From: Rikenellaceae bacterium
Lineage (GTDB): Bacteria > Bacteroidota > Bacteroidia > Bacteroidales > Rikenellaceae
NCBI GenBank assembly: GCA_031262465.1
Contig: JAISHQ010000064.1
Coordinates: 1 to 32,685 of the forward strand
Direction of reading: 5' to 3'
Length of the DNA stretch: 32,685 nt
Below the pieces are notes generated by a model. That model searched no databases and was not told where the DNA came from. It saw only the letters and a list, made by a program, of their open reading frames with translations. Positions 24,981 through 32,685 of this stretch are shown here, piece after piece (the first letter of the stretch is position 1; each line of letters opens with the position of its first letter). The position numbers and the translations under genes were made by a program.

Positions 24981-27308
24981 ATGAAGCATTTTTTACCTTT
25001 AACATTGGTCGCCATGCTGATGCTTGGCGCAATGAGTTCCTGTAAAAAGGAAGAGAGCGAGCCGAAAAAGGCCATTGAAATGAAATCGGGTCAGCAGACG
25101 ACCCAAACCGTCTATGCCGATGAAAAACAGGCCGTGAGCACGGTCTCCTTTACCACGGCTGGCGCGTGGACTTCCTCGATCAGCGAGGGCACGACCAAAA
25201 CCCGCACCGAAGAGGCCGAAACCCGCGCGGCAGGTGATTGGATTAGCATTAGCCCCTCCAGCGGCGATGCGGCGGGCGATTATACGATCAGTATCACGCT
25301 CGAACCGAACTACACAGGCCTCGACCGCTCGGCGACCATTCTCATCACCTCGGGCGGTGAGAGCATCCCGATCACCGTCACCCAAAAAGCCGTGACCGAA
25401 TCGGGCGAAAAACCGGTTGACCCCGACCAACCCGGTGAACCCGAAATAGACGACTTACTTTCTTCGACCTACATCCCTGACCCGGCGTTCCTCGCCTACT
25501 GCCGAAATGCAATGACCACACAGCAATTCGTTAATGTAGGATCTCACCCGGCTTGGGACACAAACAGCGACGGCAAACTCTCCCCTGCCGAGGCAGCGGC
25601 AGTGACAGAGATTGTTATTAGGCACCACGATGTCTATGATTATAATACTGAGACATCCCTTAGTCTTGCATCGTTAGCCGGGATCGAATATTTTACCGGT
25701 TTGACACAATTGGACATAAACTATACATTACTCACTTCGCTGGATGTGTCGGGATGTACCGCGTTGACCACCTTGTCCTGCGAAGAAAATCAACTCACCT
25801 CGCTGGATGTTTCGGGGTGTACCGCGTTGACCAGTTTGGATGTCAGCTACAATCAACTCACCGCGTTGGATGTCTCGAAGAATACTGCGTTGACCTATTT
25901 GAGAGTCGATTTCAATCAACTCACCACGCTCGATGTGTCGAATAACACGGCACTGACAACTTTGACCGTCAGAAACAATCAACTCACCGCACTGGATGTG
26001 TCGAAGAATACCGCGTTGACAGGATTAGAATGCTTCAACAACCAACTCACCTCGCTGGATCTGTCGAACAATACCGCGTTGACAGTATTGCACGTTGGTG
26101 ATCTATTCTCTTCGTTGGACTTGTCGGCGTATTATAACACATTGACATATTTAGGATTAAATACTCAACTCGCCTCTTTGGACTTATCTATGTTTACCGC
26201 TTTGACAGGGTTGTATATTGAATCTGCTCCTAACCTCGCCTCGCTGGATGTGTCGAACAATACTGCGTTGACAACCTTGAGTCTCTATAATACTGCTCTC
26301 ACTTCGCTGGACTTGTCGAACAATACTGCGTTGACCTCTTTGTTCTGCTTCGACAATCAACTTACCTCGCTGGATATGTCGGGTTGTACCGCATTGACTT
26401 TTTCGTATGTCCAAAACAATCATCAACTCACAACGTTGGATGTGTCAGGATGTACCGCATTGACCTCTTTGTACTGCGACTCCAATCAACTCACCTCGCT
26501 GGATGTTTCGGGATGTACCGCGTTGACCTCTTTGGACTGCTACGACAATCAACTCACCTCGCTGGATTTGTCAGAGAATAGAGCATTGCGATGGTTGGAT
26601 GTCAGCGACAATCAACTCACCTCACTGGATGTGTCAGAAAACTACTTCTTAATGAATTTTGACTGCACATATAACCCCGGTGATGGCGTATCGAAGTTCC
26701 CGGTAAAGACTTGGGATTGGTTCGACAACGGCTCAATTCCGATAAATTTTCAAACAGAGAGTTGGGAATGGAACGGCAAGACGATCACGGTGGATTATTA
26801 CGGCGGCTACACTCCGCCCGAACCCGATCAGCCTGAAGAACCGATTAAACTCCAGGTGGCGGAGCAGGATTTCGAGACCGATGATGCTACCAATTACATG
26901 GCCTGGAACCAAGCAGTTCTGAGTTATACCGCCAACGGCGGAGGAGCTGGTGGAACAGGTCGCGCAGTGAAGATCACCAATCCGGCGGTTCAGAATAACG
27001 GCTGGGAGTCTAATTTTATCGTATTTTGGACTCCTTCAATGAGGAAAGGTAGCATCTATGAATTTAGCATCGACATCCGTGCCGATGTGCCCACTACGAT
27101 TTCTACCCAAGCTCATGGTTCTCCGGGTTTATATATGTCCACGATGAACGATCTGAATATCACGACCGAATGGAAAACCTTCACGTTCGCCGACATTTTC
27201 CCCAACGGGAATGCGGTTGAGGGCATGGGGACAATCGCCTTCTGCCTCGGACTGACAGCCACCAACTTCTATTTTGACAACTTCAAGTTGGTAGAGGTGG
27301 TGCAGTAA
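24981..27308 (+). CDS. Surface lipoprotein with BACON domain, leucine-rich repeats and C-terminal CBM-like domain
   Basis: A 775-residue lipoprotein. The signal peptide ends at C21; the following KKEES fits the Bacteroidota export signal for surface display. Regions: BACON-like beta domain (about 40-137, ending ITVTQKAV); an EF-hand/dockerin-like loop DTNSDGKLSPAE (193-204); about 15 leucine-rich repeats of 21 residues (about 240-566, unit LTSLDVSGCTALTSLDCYDNQ cut by variants); then a beta-rich C-terminal domain (about 630-775, from EQDFETDDATNYM) resembling carbohydrate-binding modules. Such proteins probably bind host or glycan ligands; the ligand is unknown. The repeat DNA is highly similar from unit to unit and could vary in number. 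A strong terminator follows. Confidence 0.85.
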   Translation: MKHFLPLTLVAMLMLGAMSSCKKEESEPKKAIEMKSGQQTTQTVYADEKQAVSTVSFTTAGAWTSSISEGTTKTRTEEAETRAAGDWISISPSSGDAAGDYTISITLEPNYTGLDRSATILITSGGESIPITVTQKAVTESGEKPVDPDQPGEPEIDDLLSSTYIPDPAFLAYCRNAMTTQQFVNVGSHPAWDTNSDGKLSPAEAAAVTEIVIRHHDVYDYNTETSLSLASLAGIEYFTGLTQLDINYTLLTSLDVSGCTALTTLSCEENQLTSLDVSGCTALTSLDVSYNQLTALDVSKNTALTYLRVDFNQLTTLDVSNNTALTTLTVRNNQLTALDVSKNTALTGLECFNNQLTSLDLSNNTALTVLHVGDLFSSLDLSAYYNTLTYLGLNTQLASLDLSMFTALTGLYIESAPNLASLDVSNNTALTTLSLYNTALTSLDLSNNTALTSLFCFDNQLTSLDMSGCTALTFSYVQNNHQLTTLDVSGCTALTSLYCDSNQLTSLDVSGCTALTSLDCYDNQLTSLDLSENRALRWLDVSDNQLTSLDVSENYFLMNFDCTYNPGDGVSKFPVKTWDWFDNGSIPINFQTESWEWNGKTITVDYYGGYTPPEPDQPEEPIKLQVAEQDFETDDATNYMAWNQAVLSYTANGGGAGGTGRAVKITNPAVQNNGWESNFIVFWTPSMRKGSIYEFSIDIRADVPTTISTQAHGSPGLYMSTMNDLNITTEWKTFTFADIFPNGNAVEGMGTIAFCLGLTATNFYFDNFKLVEVVQ
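25731..26676 (+). repeat. Tandem 63-bp coding repeats (leucine-rich repeats)
   Basis: About 15 units, most with the DNA core CTCACCTCGCTGGATGT and TACCGCGTTGAC, encode the leucine-rich repeats. Units are near-identical in places and degenerate in the middle (units 6-9), consistent with duplication and slippage. Confidence 0.8.
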
Positions 27309-27330
27309 CCGACCTATCCTCCCGAATAGC

Positions 27331-27370
27331 AAAAATCGGCTCTCTCCCCCTCGGAGAGAGCCGATTTTTT
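27331..27370. terminator. Strong bidirectional terminator after the LRR lipoprotein
   Basis: Stem AAAAATCGGCTCTCTCC / GGAGAGAGCCGATTTTT with a short loop, followed by a T-run on the plus strand, 22 bp after the stop at 27308. Confidence 0.9.
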
Positions 27371-27417
27371 GTCCGCATTTTCCGGGAAGTGAGCGGCAAA
27401 TAAAGGCGCAAATTTGC

Positions 27418-27425
27418 TATTTTTG
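27418..27425 (+). promoter_or_regulatory. -7 box of gcvP (TATTTTTG)
   Basis: An exact TAnnTTTG match 22 bp upstream of the gcvP ATG. The leader is too short for a glycine riboswitch. Confidence 0.6.
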
Positions 27426-27447
27426 TATCAAAAGAAAAATAACCGCC

Positions 27448-30294
27448 ATGTCACAAGAACGTTTTGCCGATCGTCACATCGGCCCGTCTCGGGAAGAGAC
27501 CCAAGAGATGCTCCGGGTGATCGGAGTGGAGAGTATCAGCGAGTTAGTCGACCAAATCGTGCCCGCCGACATCCGCCTGCCCCAGCCGCTCGACCTGCCA
27601 CAGGCCATGAGCGAGTTCCAATTTGGAGAGCACATCCGCCAGCTGGCCGCCCGGAACAAGCCCCTGCGCACCTTCATCGGCATGGGCTATTACCCCACGA
27701 CCTGCCCGGCGGCGATCGTGCGCAACGTTTTTGAGAACCCGGCGTGGTACACCTCCTACACCCCCTATCAGGCCGAAATTTCGCAGGGGCGACTGGAGGC
27801 ACTGCTGAATTTTCAGACAGCGATCACCAGCCTGACGGGCATGGAGATCAGCAACTGCTCCCTGCTTGACGAGGCCTCGGCGGCGGCTGAGGCGATGGCG
27901 CTGATGTTTAACCAACGCTCGCGCGGGGCGATTGGCGAGGGGCGAAATGTGCTTTTTGTTGACGAAAATATCTTTCCGCAAACGCTCGATCTGCTCCTGA
28001 CCCGCTCCGAACCGCTCGGGATCGAGATCACCTGCGACGACTTGGCCACCTACCAATGGACGGGGCGGGAGTTCGGGGCCATCCTGCAATACCCCGGCGC
28101 GAACGGGGCGATTCCGGATTGCGCCGCCTTTACCGCCGAGGCTCACCGGCGCGAGGTGTTAGTGACGGCGGTGGCCGACATCCTGAGCTTGGCTCTGATT
28201 CAGTCGCCGGGCGAATGGGGGGCCGATGTGGTGGTCGGGTCGACCCAACGCTTAGGAACGCCAATGGGTTACGGCGGTGCCCATGCCGCCTATTTGGCTA
28301 CCCGTGAGGCTTTCAAACGCCAAATGCCGGGGCGGATCATCGGCGTTTCGATCGACCGGCTCGGAAATCGCGCCCTGCGCATGGCACTCCAAACGCGCGA
28401 ACAGCACATCAAACGCGAACGCGCCACCTCGAACATCTGCACGGCGCAGGCTCTGCTCGCCTCGATGGCCGGTTTTTTTGCCGTCTACCACGGGGCGGAG
28501 GGGCTGAAGCGCATCGCCCTCAACGCCCACCGGGCGACCTCAGCGGTCGCTCGCGCGGCCGGGGCGTTGGGCTATCGGCTGGTGGCTGAGGACTTTTTCG
28601 ACACGGTGGAAATGGCCGCCGATGCCGACCGGATGCGGATCATCGCCGAAGCCCACGGGCTGAATTTTTACTATCCGGACGAAGAGACCGTGCACCTGAG
28701 CTTCGACGAGGTGACAACGCCCGACGAAATCCGCGCTGTGATCGCCGTGCTGGCCGAAGCCGCCGGGAGGCCGGAGGTCGATTTAGAATTAGACGAGAGC
28801 GACGAAACCGGTTCGTTCAACCCGAAATTTGCCCGCCAAACGCCTTTTTTGACCGAGCCGATTTTTCGTAAATACCAGAGCGAAACGGAGCTGATGCGCT
28901 ACATCAAGCAGTTGGAATTGCGCGATATTTCGCTGGCCAATAGCATGATACCGCTCGGATCGTGTACCATGAAACTCAATTCGGCGGCCTCGATGATGCC
29001 GCTTTCGCTGGCCGAATTTGGCAACATCCACCCCTTTGTCCCGCGCTGGCAGGCCGAGGGCTACGACGAGCTGATCGAGAGCCTGAGCCGCTATTTGGCC
29101 GTCATCACGGGGCTGGCGGCGGTCTCTCTGCAACCCAACTCGGGCGCGCACGGCGAGTTTACCGGGCTGATGGTGATCCGCGCCTACCACGCCAGCCGGG
29201 GCGATTTCGAGCGCGACATCGCCCTGATTCCCGCCTCGGCTCACGGCACCAACCCGGCCTCGGCGGTCATGGCCGGGATGCGGGTCGTGGTCGTGGCCAC
29301 CGACGAGCGCGGAAATATCGACATCGACGACCTGCGCGCCAAAGCCGTCGAACACCGCGACCGGCTGAGTTGCCTGATTGTCACCTACCCCTCGACCCAC
29401 GGCGTTTTCGAGAGCGGGATTCGGGAGATGGTTGCCATTGTTCACGAAAACGGCGGGCAGGTCTACATGGACGGGGCCAACATGAATGCGCAGGTGGGTC
29501 TCACCAATCCGGGCTACATCGGCGCGGACGTGTGCCACCTGAATCTCCACAAAACCTTTGCCTCGCCCCACGGCGGCGGCGGGCCGGGCGTGGGGCCGAT
29601 CGGGGTGGCCAAACACTTGGTTCAATTTCTGCCGACCCACCCGATTGTCCAAACCGGTGGGCAGGAGGGCATTACGGCGGTGGCGGCGGCTCCGTGGGGG
29701 AGTGCCAGCCTGTTGCCGATCACCTATGCTTACATCCGGATGCTCGGCGGCGAGGGGCTGAAGCGCGCCACGGAGATGGCACTTGTCAACGCCAACTACT
29801 TGGCCTCTACGCTAAAAGCCGAGTACGGCATCCTCTACACCGGCCAAACCGGGCGTGTGGCACACGAAATGATCCTCGACACGCGCCATTTCAAAAAAGA
29901 GTACGGCGTGGAGACCGCCGACCTCGCCCGGCGGCTGATGGACTATGGCTTCCATGCCCCGACGGTGTCGTTCCCCGTGCACGAGACGCTGATGGTCGAA
30001 CCCACCGAGAGCGAATCGAAGGCCGAAATGGATCGTTTTGTCGAGGCTTTGGTGGCTATCAAACGGGAGTGCGAGGCGATTCGCGACGGGCAGGCGGATG
30101 CCACAGATAACGTGGTGAACATGGCTCCGCACACGGCTTTCGAGGCCACGGGCGACGGGTGGACACACCCCTACCCCCGGCACAAGGCGGTTTACCCGTT
30201 GGCGTGGGTGGCCGACAAGAAGTTCTGGCCCGCCGTGAGCCGCATCGACAGCGGATACGGCGACCGAAATCTCGTCTGCCGCACAGAAGAATAG
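27448..30294 (+). CDS. gcvP: Glycine dehydrogenase (decarboxylating), P protein
   Basis: A 948-residue single-chain P protein of the glycine cleavage system. It decarboxylates glycine with PLP and passes the aminomethyl group to the H protein. K702 in NLHKTFASPHGGGGPG is the PLP lysine, followed by the glycine-rich loop; the N-terminal half is the inactive paralogous domain (GMGYYPTTCP, PYQAEISQGRLE) usual in fused P proteins. No T or H gene is adjacent in the window. It is monocistronic: its own promoter lies at 27418 and a terminator at about 30319-30352. Confidence 0.97.
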   Translation: MSQERFADRHIGPSREETQEMLRVIGVESISELVDQIVPADIRLPQPLDLPQAMSEFQFGEHIRQLAARNKPLRTFIGMGYYPTTCPAAIVRNVFENPAWYTSYTPYQAEISQGRLEALLNFQTAITSLTGMEISNCSLLDEASAAAEAMALMFNQRSRGAIGEGRNVLFVDENIFPQTLDLLLTRSEPLGIEITCDDLATYQWTGREFGAILQYPGANGAIPDCAAFTAEAHRREVLVTAVADILSLALIQSPGEWGADVVVGSTQRLGTPMGYGGAHAAYLATREAFKRQMPGRIIGVSIDRLGNRALRMALQTREQHIKRERATSNICTAQALLASMAGFFAVYHGAEGLKRIALNAHRATSAVARAAGALGYRLVAEDFFDTVEMAADADRMRIIAEAHGLNFYYPDEETVHLSFDEVTTPDEIRAVIAVLAEAAGRPEVDLELDESDETGSFNPKFARQTPFLTEPIFRKYQSETELMRYIKQLELRDISLANSMIPLGSCTMKLNSAASMMPLSLAEFGNIHPFVPRWQAEGYDELIESLSRYLAVITGLAAVSLQPNSGAHGEFTGLMVIRAYHASRGDFERDIALIPASAHGTNPASAVMAGMRVVVVATDERGNIDIDDLRAKAVEHRDRLSCLIVTYPSTHGVFESGIREMVAIVHENGGQVYMDGANMNAQVGLTNPGYIGADVCHLNLHKTFASPHGGGGPGVGPIGVAKHLVQFLPTHPIVQTGGQEGITAVAAAPWGSASLLPITYAYIRMLGGEGLKRATEMALVNANYLASTLKAEYGILYTGQTGRVAHEMILDTRHFKKEYGVETADLARRLMDYGFHAPTVSFPVHETLMVEPTESESKAEMDRFVEALVAIKRECEAIRDGQADATDNVVNMAPHTAFEATGDGWTHPYPRHKAVYPLAWVADKKFWPAVSRIDSGYGDRNLVCRTEE

Positions 30295-30318
30295 CAGAGG
30301 CGCACATATCATTTCATC

Positions 30319-30357
30319 AACAGGGGATAGCTTTAACGGCTATTCCCTGTTTGATTT
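30319..30357 (+). terminator. gcvP terminator, overlapping the 3' end of the next gene
   Basis: Stem AACAGGGGATAGC / GGCTATTCCCTGTT (30319-30352) followed by TTGATTTT. The opposite-strand gene ends inside it, with its stop codon at 30333-30335 in the loop side of the stem. Confidence 0.75.
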
Positions 30358-32270
30358 TCACCGGGAGAGACAATCATAATCGGTGCCCTCTTAACCTGAG
30401 TGGCAGTTAATATATATTGCCGGTAACTCGCACCCATATCAAATATCTCTTTTAATGTTATTATTTTGCGAGCTGATTCTGCTTTCAAGTTTACCACATG
30501 TATCGCCTCTTTGCTATTGACTATTTGATTCCGCAATAATTTATCTTTAATATCTAATAGATATTCATAGTGAATAGTGTCGGATAGGTTCTTATTAATC
30601 AGCCCGTAACCGATCGTATCCATTCGAACGTTATTATCGAATATTTTAAATTTAACAAGAGCAACACTATCCAACGTTATATTCCACCATTTATTATCCA
30701 ATTTTACAACCCATAAGCTATCCGGATTAGATTTATCATACAACACTCCTGACTCTATGTAGACCTTAAATTTATTCCTTTTTTCTGTATCTCCATCTGT
30801 CTTAGGCACACTCTTTATGTCTCCTCTGGATAGTGCCTCTGTGATAATTGCAGTGTCACTTCTCACTTCTATTTTTTCCCACCACTCCTTGTTTGCAACA
30901 ATAATATCCCGTGGGAGGGGATACTCCAAATGATGAACAAACCAACTGTGTGTGGTGCCTGTGGTGGGCATAAATTGTTTTAAATATTCGGAAGAGCTAA
31001 TAAAACCCACACTATTAGGGTGTCTTTCAAGGTACTGCATCATATCGCTCTTTTGCATATAAAGCACCTTTATAGAATTATTCAAGGTATTGATCCCATG
31101 TTCGAGAAGATACATTTTAGGTACAATATGTGTCGACCCCGATTCTTCGATTTCATTTAAACAGACTGTAATCTCACCCTTTTTAATGCCGCAAAGTATG
31201 TCTTCTATCGTCACTCCATCTTTAAAGCCCTTTCTATTGGCAATTAACCACGATTTATAAATATCAGTATAACCCTCTTTCATGTACCCGATAATCTTGA
31301 TTGAGGCGTTTTTTCCCGTCATATTCGAAGGAATATCATTTAAAGCGCACAGATAACTGGACAAAAAAGCAATATCGGTATCACCGTCTCTAACATCGTC
31401 TAAAACCTCTTGGTAATTTTGCGCAGGATTAACCTTGACATCAAATTTAAAGGGAGGAATAAGAGCGTCTAATTCCCACATCGATTCGTTGGCATAATCA
31501 ATGAGATTTTGTTCAAGCATTTCCTCTAAAGAAGCCTCATTGTTGACATCATAAGGTGCTATTCCTATCTTGACTTTTTGGGGAGAGAATATAGCAAATA
31601 GAAGCACTAAAATAAATAGCGTAATTATTGAGACCAAAAACCAAGACTTTCTATCCTCTCTCTTCTCTTCTGCTGTTTTATCAGCATCAAAATCCCAAGG
31701 GAATTGTGTTTTTATAGCATTTTCAGATTCAATATTATTGAACAAAGTATAATCTATCTTCTGTCCTACTTTTTCTTCAATTTTTTTCTCTGTTTCTTCT
31801 GTTCGCTTGACCAATGAACATATTTTTATTTCTGATTTTTCAGTATCCCTTCCCTCATTAATTTTATTTATTTCTATTTTTATGTCTTCTAAAAGAGCCA
31901 GCTCTTCGTCTTTACATTCCTTTCCTAAAATGACTAAAATCTTATGGGGTACTGTTTCTTCTAAACTTATTCCATTTTTGATTGATTTTTTTGTATTCGT
32001 TGTAATAATTCCTATTTCTTTACAGTTGTTGAACTCATTTCTCATTAGTTTGGCCACGCCACCTCCGTTCCAGCGAAATCCCCAAATAAGAGTTGGTTCA
32101 AATCCAACTTCTTTGAAATATTTGACAGTCTCTTTCGCTTTTTTGCGACAGGTCTTTAACGATACCTTTTTTAAACGTTGTTCTTTATACCATTCTATGA
32201 CAAAATGAGCTACAACGGTTGCTAATAGAGTAGCTATTATTGGAATACCCCAAGACGATAATAAATTCAT
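30333..32270 (-). CDS. Orphan membrane protein: PRTase-like domain, TM, PhnD-like binding domain
   Basis: A 645-residue protein, clearly AT-richer than its neighbours. A helix (about 7-27) followed by basic residues suggests N-out insertion. A cytoplasmic stretch (about 30-208) resembles a type I phosphoribosyltransferase fold: FEPTLIWGFRWNGGGVAKLM in place of the usual IxxGxxRGG and FPWDFD near the end. The PRPP-binding DDxxxTG motif is missing (VILGKECKDEE), so it may be inactive. A second helix (209-229) leads to an outer segment (about 233-460) like PhnD-type periplasmic binding proteins (KIGIAPYD, DIAFLSS, ESGSTHIVPKMYLL, VGFISSSEYL). Residues 460-645 are unassigned. A sensor role is inferred. 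It sits alone next to the rRNA operon. Confidence 0.6.
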   Translation of the reverse strand: MNLLSSWGIPIIATLLATVVAHFVIEWYKEQRLKKVSLKTCRKKAKETVKYFKEVGFEPTLIWGFRWNGGGVAKLMRNEFNNCKEIGIITTNTKKSIKNGISLEETVPHKILVILGKECKDEELALLEDIKIEINKINEGRDTEKSEIKICSLVKRTEETEKKIEEKVGQKIDYTLFNNIESENAIKTQFPWDFDADKTAEEKREDRKSWFLVSIITLFILVLLFAIFSPQKVKIGIAPYDVNNEASLEEMLEQNLIDYANESMWELDALIPPFKFDVKVNPAQNYQEVLDDVRDGDTDIAFLSSYLCALNDIPSNMTGKNASIKIIGYMKEGYTDIYKSWLIANRKGFKDGVTIEDILCGIKKGEITVCLNEIEESGSTHIVPKMYLLEHGINTLNNSIKVLYMQKSDMMQYLERHPNSVGFISSSEYLKQFMPTTGTTHSWFVHHLEYPLPRDIIVANKEWWEKIEVRSDTAIITEALSRGDIKSVPKTDGDTEKRNKFKVYIESGVLYDKSNPDSLWVVKLDNKWWNITLDSVALVKFKIFDNNVRMDTIGYGLINKNLSDTIHYEYLLDIKDKLLRNQIVNSKEAIHVVNLKAESARKIITLKEIFDMGASYRQYILTATQVKRAPIMIVSPGENQTGNSR

Positions 32271-32545
32271 AATTGAATGATTTTAAAGTTGAGGGACTTC
32301 TAAAAAAGCGTTTTTGGCGATTGTTTTTGCTGGTAGAACCCGAAGCCCGTTAAGGTTCGCTTTAAAAACTTGCATAAAATAAATAAAACATTTTGAGATT
32401 ACCAAATATCTTAGAAGTCAGGGCAAAAAGCAGGTAGGAATATTAAATCAAACAAGCAAGGCAACGCCCTGTTTTGAACGCCTCTCCAAACCCCACAAAA
32501 GCCCTGTAAGGGCGATCTATTTTAGTTACGCCAAAGACCTAACAA
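32271..32545. other. Intergenic region between the orphan gene and the rRNA operon
   Basis: AT-rich, without a credible ORF. It contains a 9-bp inverted pair GACTTCTAA (32295-32303) and TTAGAAGTC (32411-32419), and a small GCCCT-GTA-AGGGC hairpin (32501-32513) of a type often found in dispersed Bacteroidota repeats. It could hold remnants of an insertion sequence; no transposase is visible. I see no good promoter for the orphan gene. Confidence 0.4.
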
Positions 32546-32579
32546 CAAAAAGCGGCTCATCTTTACAGATGAGCCGCTT
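32546..32579 (-). terminator. Terminator of the rRNA operon
   Basis: Stem AAGCGGCTCATC / GATGAGCCGCTT with a 6-nt loop followed on the minus strand by a T-run (TTTTTGTTGTT), immediately downstream of 5S rRNA. Confidence 0.9.
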
Positions 32580-32582
32580 GAA

Positions 32583-32685
32583 GTGGCGGTGACCTACTCT
32601 CCCACACTTGTGATGCAGTACCATCGGCGCGATTGGGCTTAACTACTCTGTTCGGGATGGGAAGAGGTGGAACCCCAATGCTATA
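32583..32685 (-). rRNA. rrf: 5S ribosomal RNA (partial at the window edge)
   Basis: The complementary strand reads TATAGCATTGGGGTTCCACC, CCCATCCCGAACAGAG, AGTTAAGCCC, CGCCGATGGTACTGC and GTGGGAGAGTAGGTCACCGCC, the conserved 5S landmarks in order. Only about the first ten bases are missing at the window edge. It marks the 3' end of an rRNA operon transcribed leftwards, with its 16S and 23S genes presumably outside the window. Confidence 0.97.

Noticed and set aside
25731-26676. CRISPR-like regular repeats
   Set aside because: The 63-bp units are in frame and encode leucine-rich repeats without unique spacers.
27371-27447. Glycine riboswitch ahead of gcvP
   Set aside because: The predicted leader is only about 15-20 nt and the region has no glycine-aptamer-like structure.

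Overview
The window is a chromosomal segment of a Bacteroidota (order Bacteroidales) bacterium. The evidence is the protein families (arginine-operon GNAT, short arginine decarboxylase, lipoproteins with an acidic/lysine motif after the lipobox, BACON domain), the recurring Bacteroides-type -7 box TAnnTTTG ahead of genes, and the near absence of Shine-Dalgarno sites. Most genes are GC-rich (mid-50s % by eye), which would fit Rikenellaceae such as Alistipes or relatives better than Bacteroides; the genus is an inference.

Layout. 1-239 is the start of a membrane protein (minus). 271-794 is a large palindromic repeat. 802-7418 (minus) holds an arginine biosynthesis operon, GNAT (ArgA-like)-argG-argC-argD-argB, followed after a small repeat by a 3'-5' exonuclease and an RlmI-like rRNA methyltransferase. 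It is preceded at 7538-7633 by an apparent leader peptide ending in four consecutive Arg codons, followed by competing hairpins. 7703-10676 (minus) carries nitroreductase, ilvE and tyrS. 10806-12330 (plus) holds a small lipoprotein and a Fic protein that looks inserted. 12473-16121 (minus) holds arginine decarboxylase and a two-component system. 16177-16706 is a second copy of the large palindromic repeat. 16719-18125 (minus) is a degenerate 5'-nucleotidase-like protein. 18180-24016 (plus) is plsC-parE-GNAT-parC. 24157-24687 is aroK, then a 117-bp inverted repeat, a BACON/leucine-rich-repeat lipoprotein (24981-27308) and gcvP (27448-30294). 30333-32270 (minus) is an AT-rich orphan membrane protein of unusual architecture. 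The window ends in the 3' part of an rRNA operon (terminator and 5S rRNA, minus).

Main points of interest. (1) The Arg-codon leader peptide and alternative hairpins ahead of the arginine operon look like a ribosome-mediated attenuator. (2) A roughly 525-bp palindromic element occurs twice. Each copy is two inverted arms bearing matching hairpins, with compensatory changes between the copies, so the structure rather than any protein is conserved. (3) Several smaller palindromic repeat families sit directly against stop codons. (4) A membrane protein combines a possible phosphoribosyltransferase-like cytoplasmic domain with a phosphonate-binding-protein-like outer domain. (5) An aminoglycoside-acetyltransferase-like GNAT lies between the two topoisomerase IV subunits. 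(6) The arginine decarboxylase mRNA leader can take two exclusive folds and overlaps a tiny upstream ORF.
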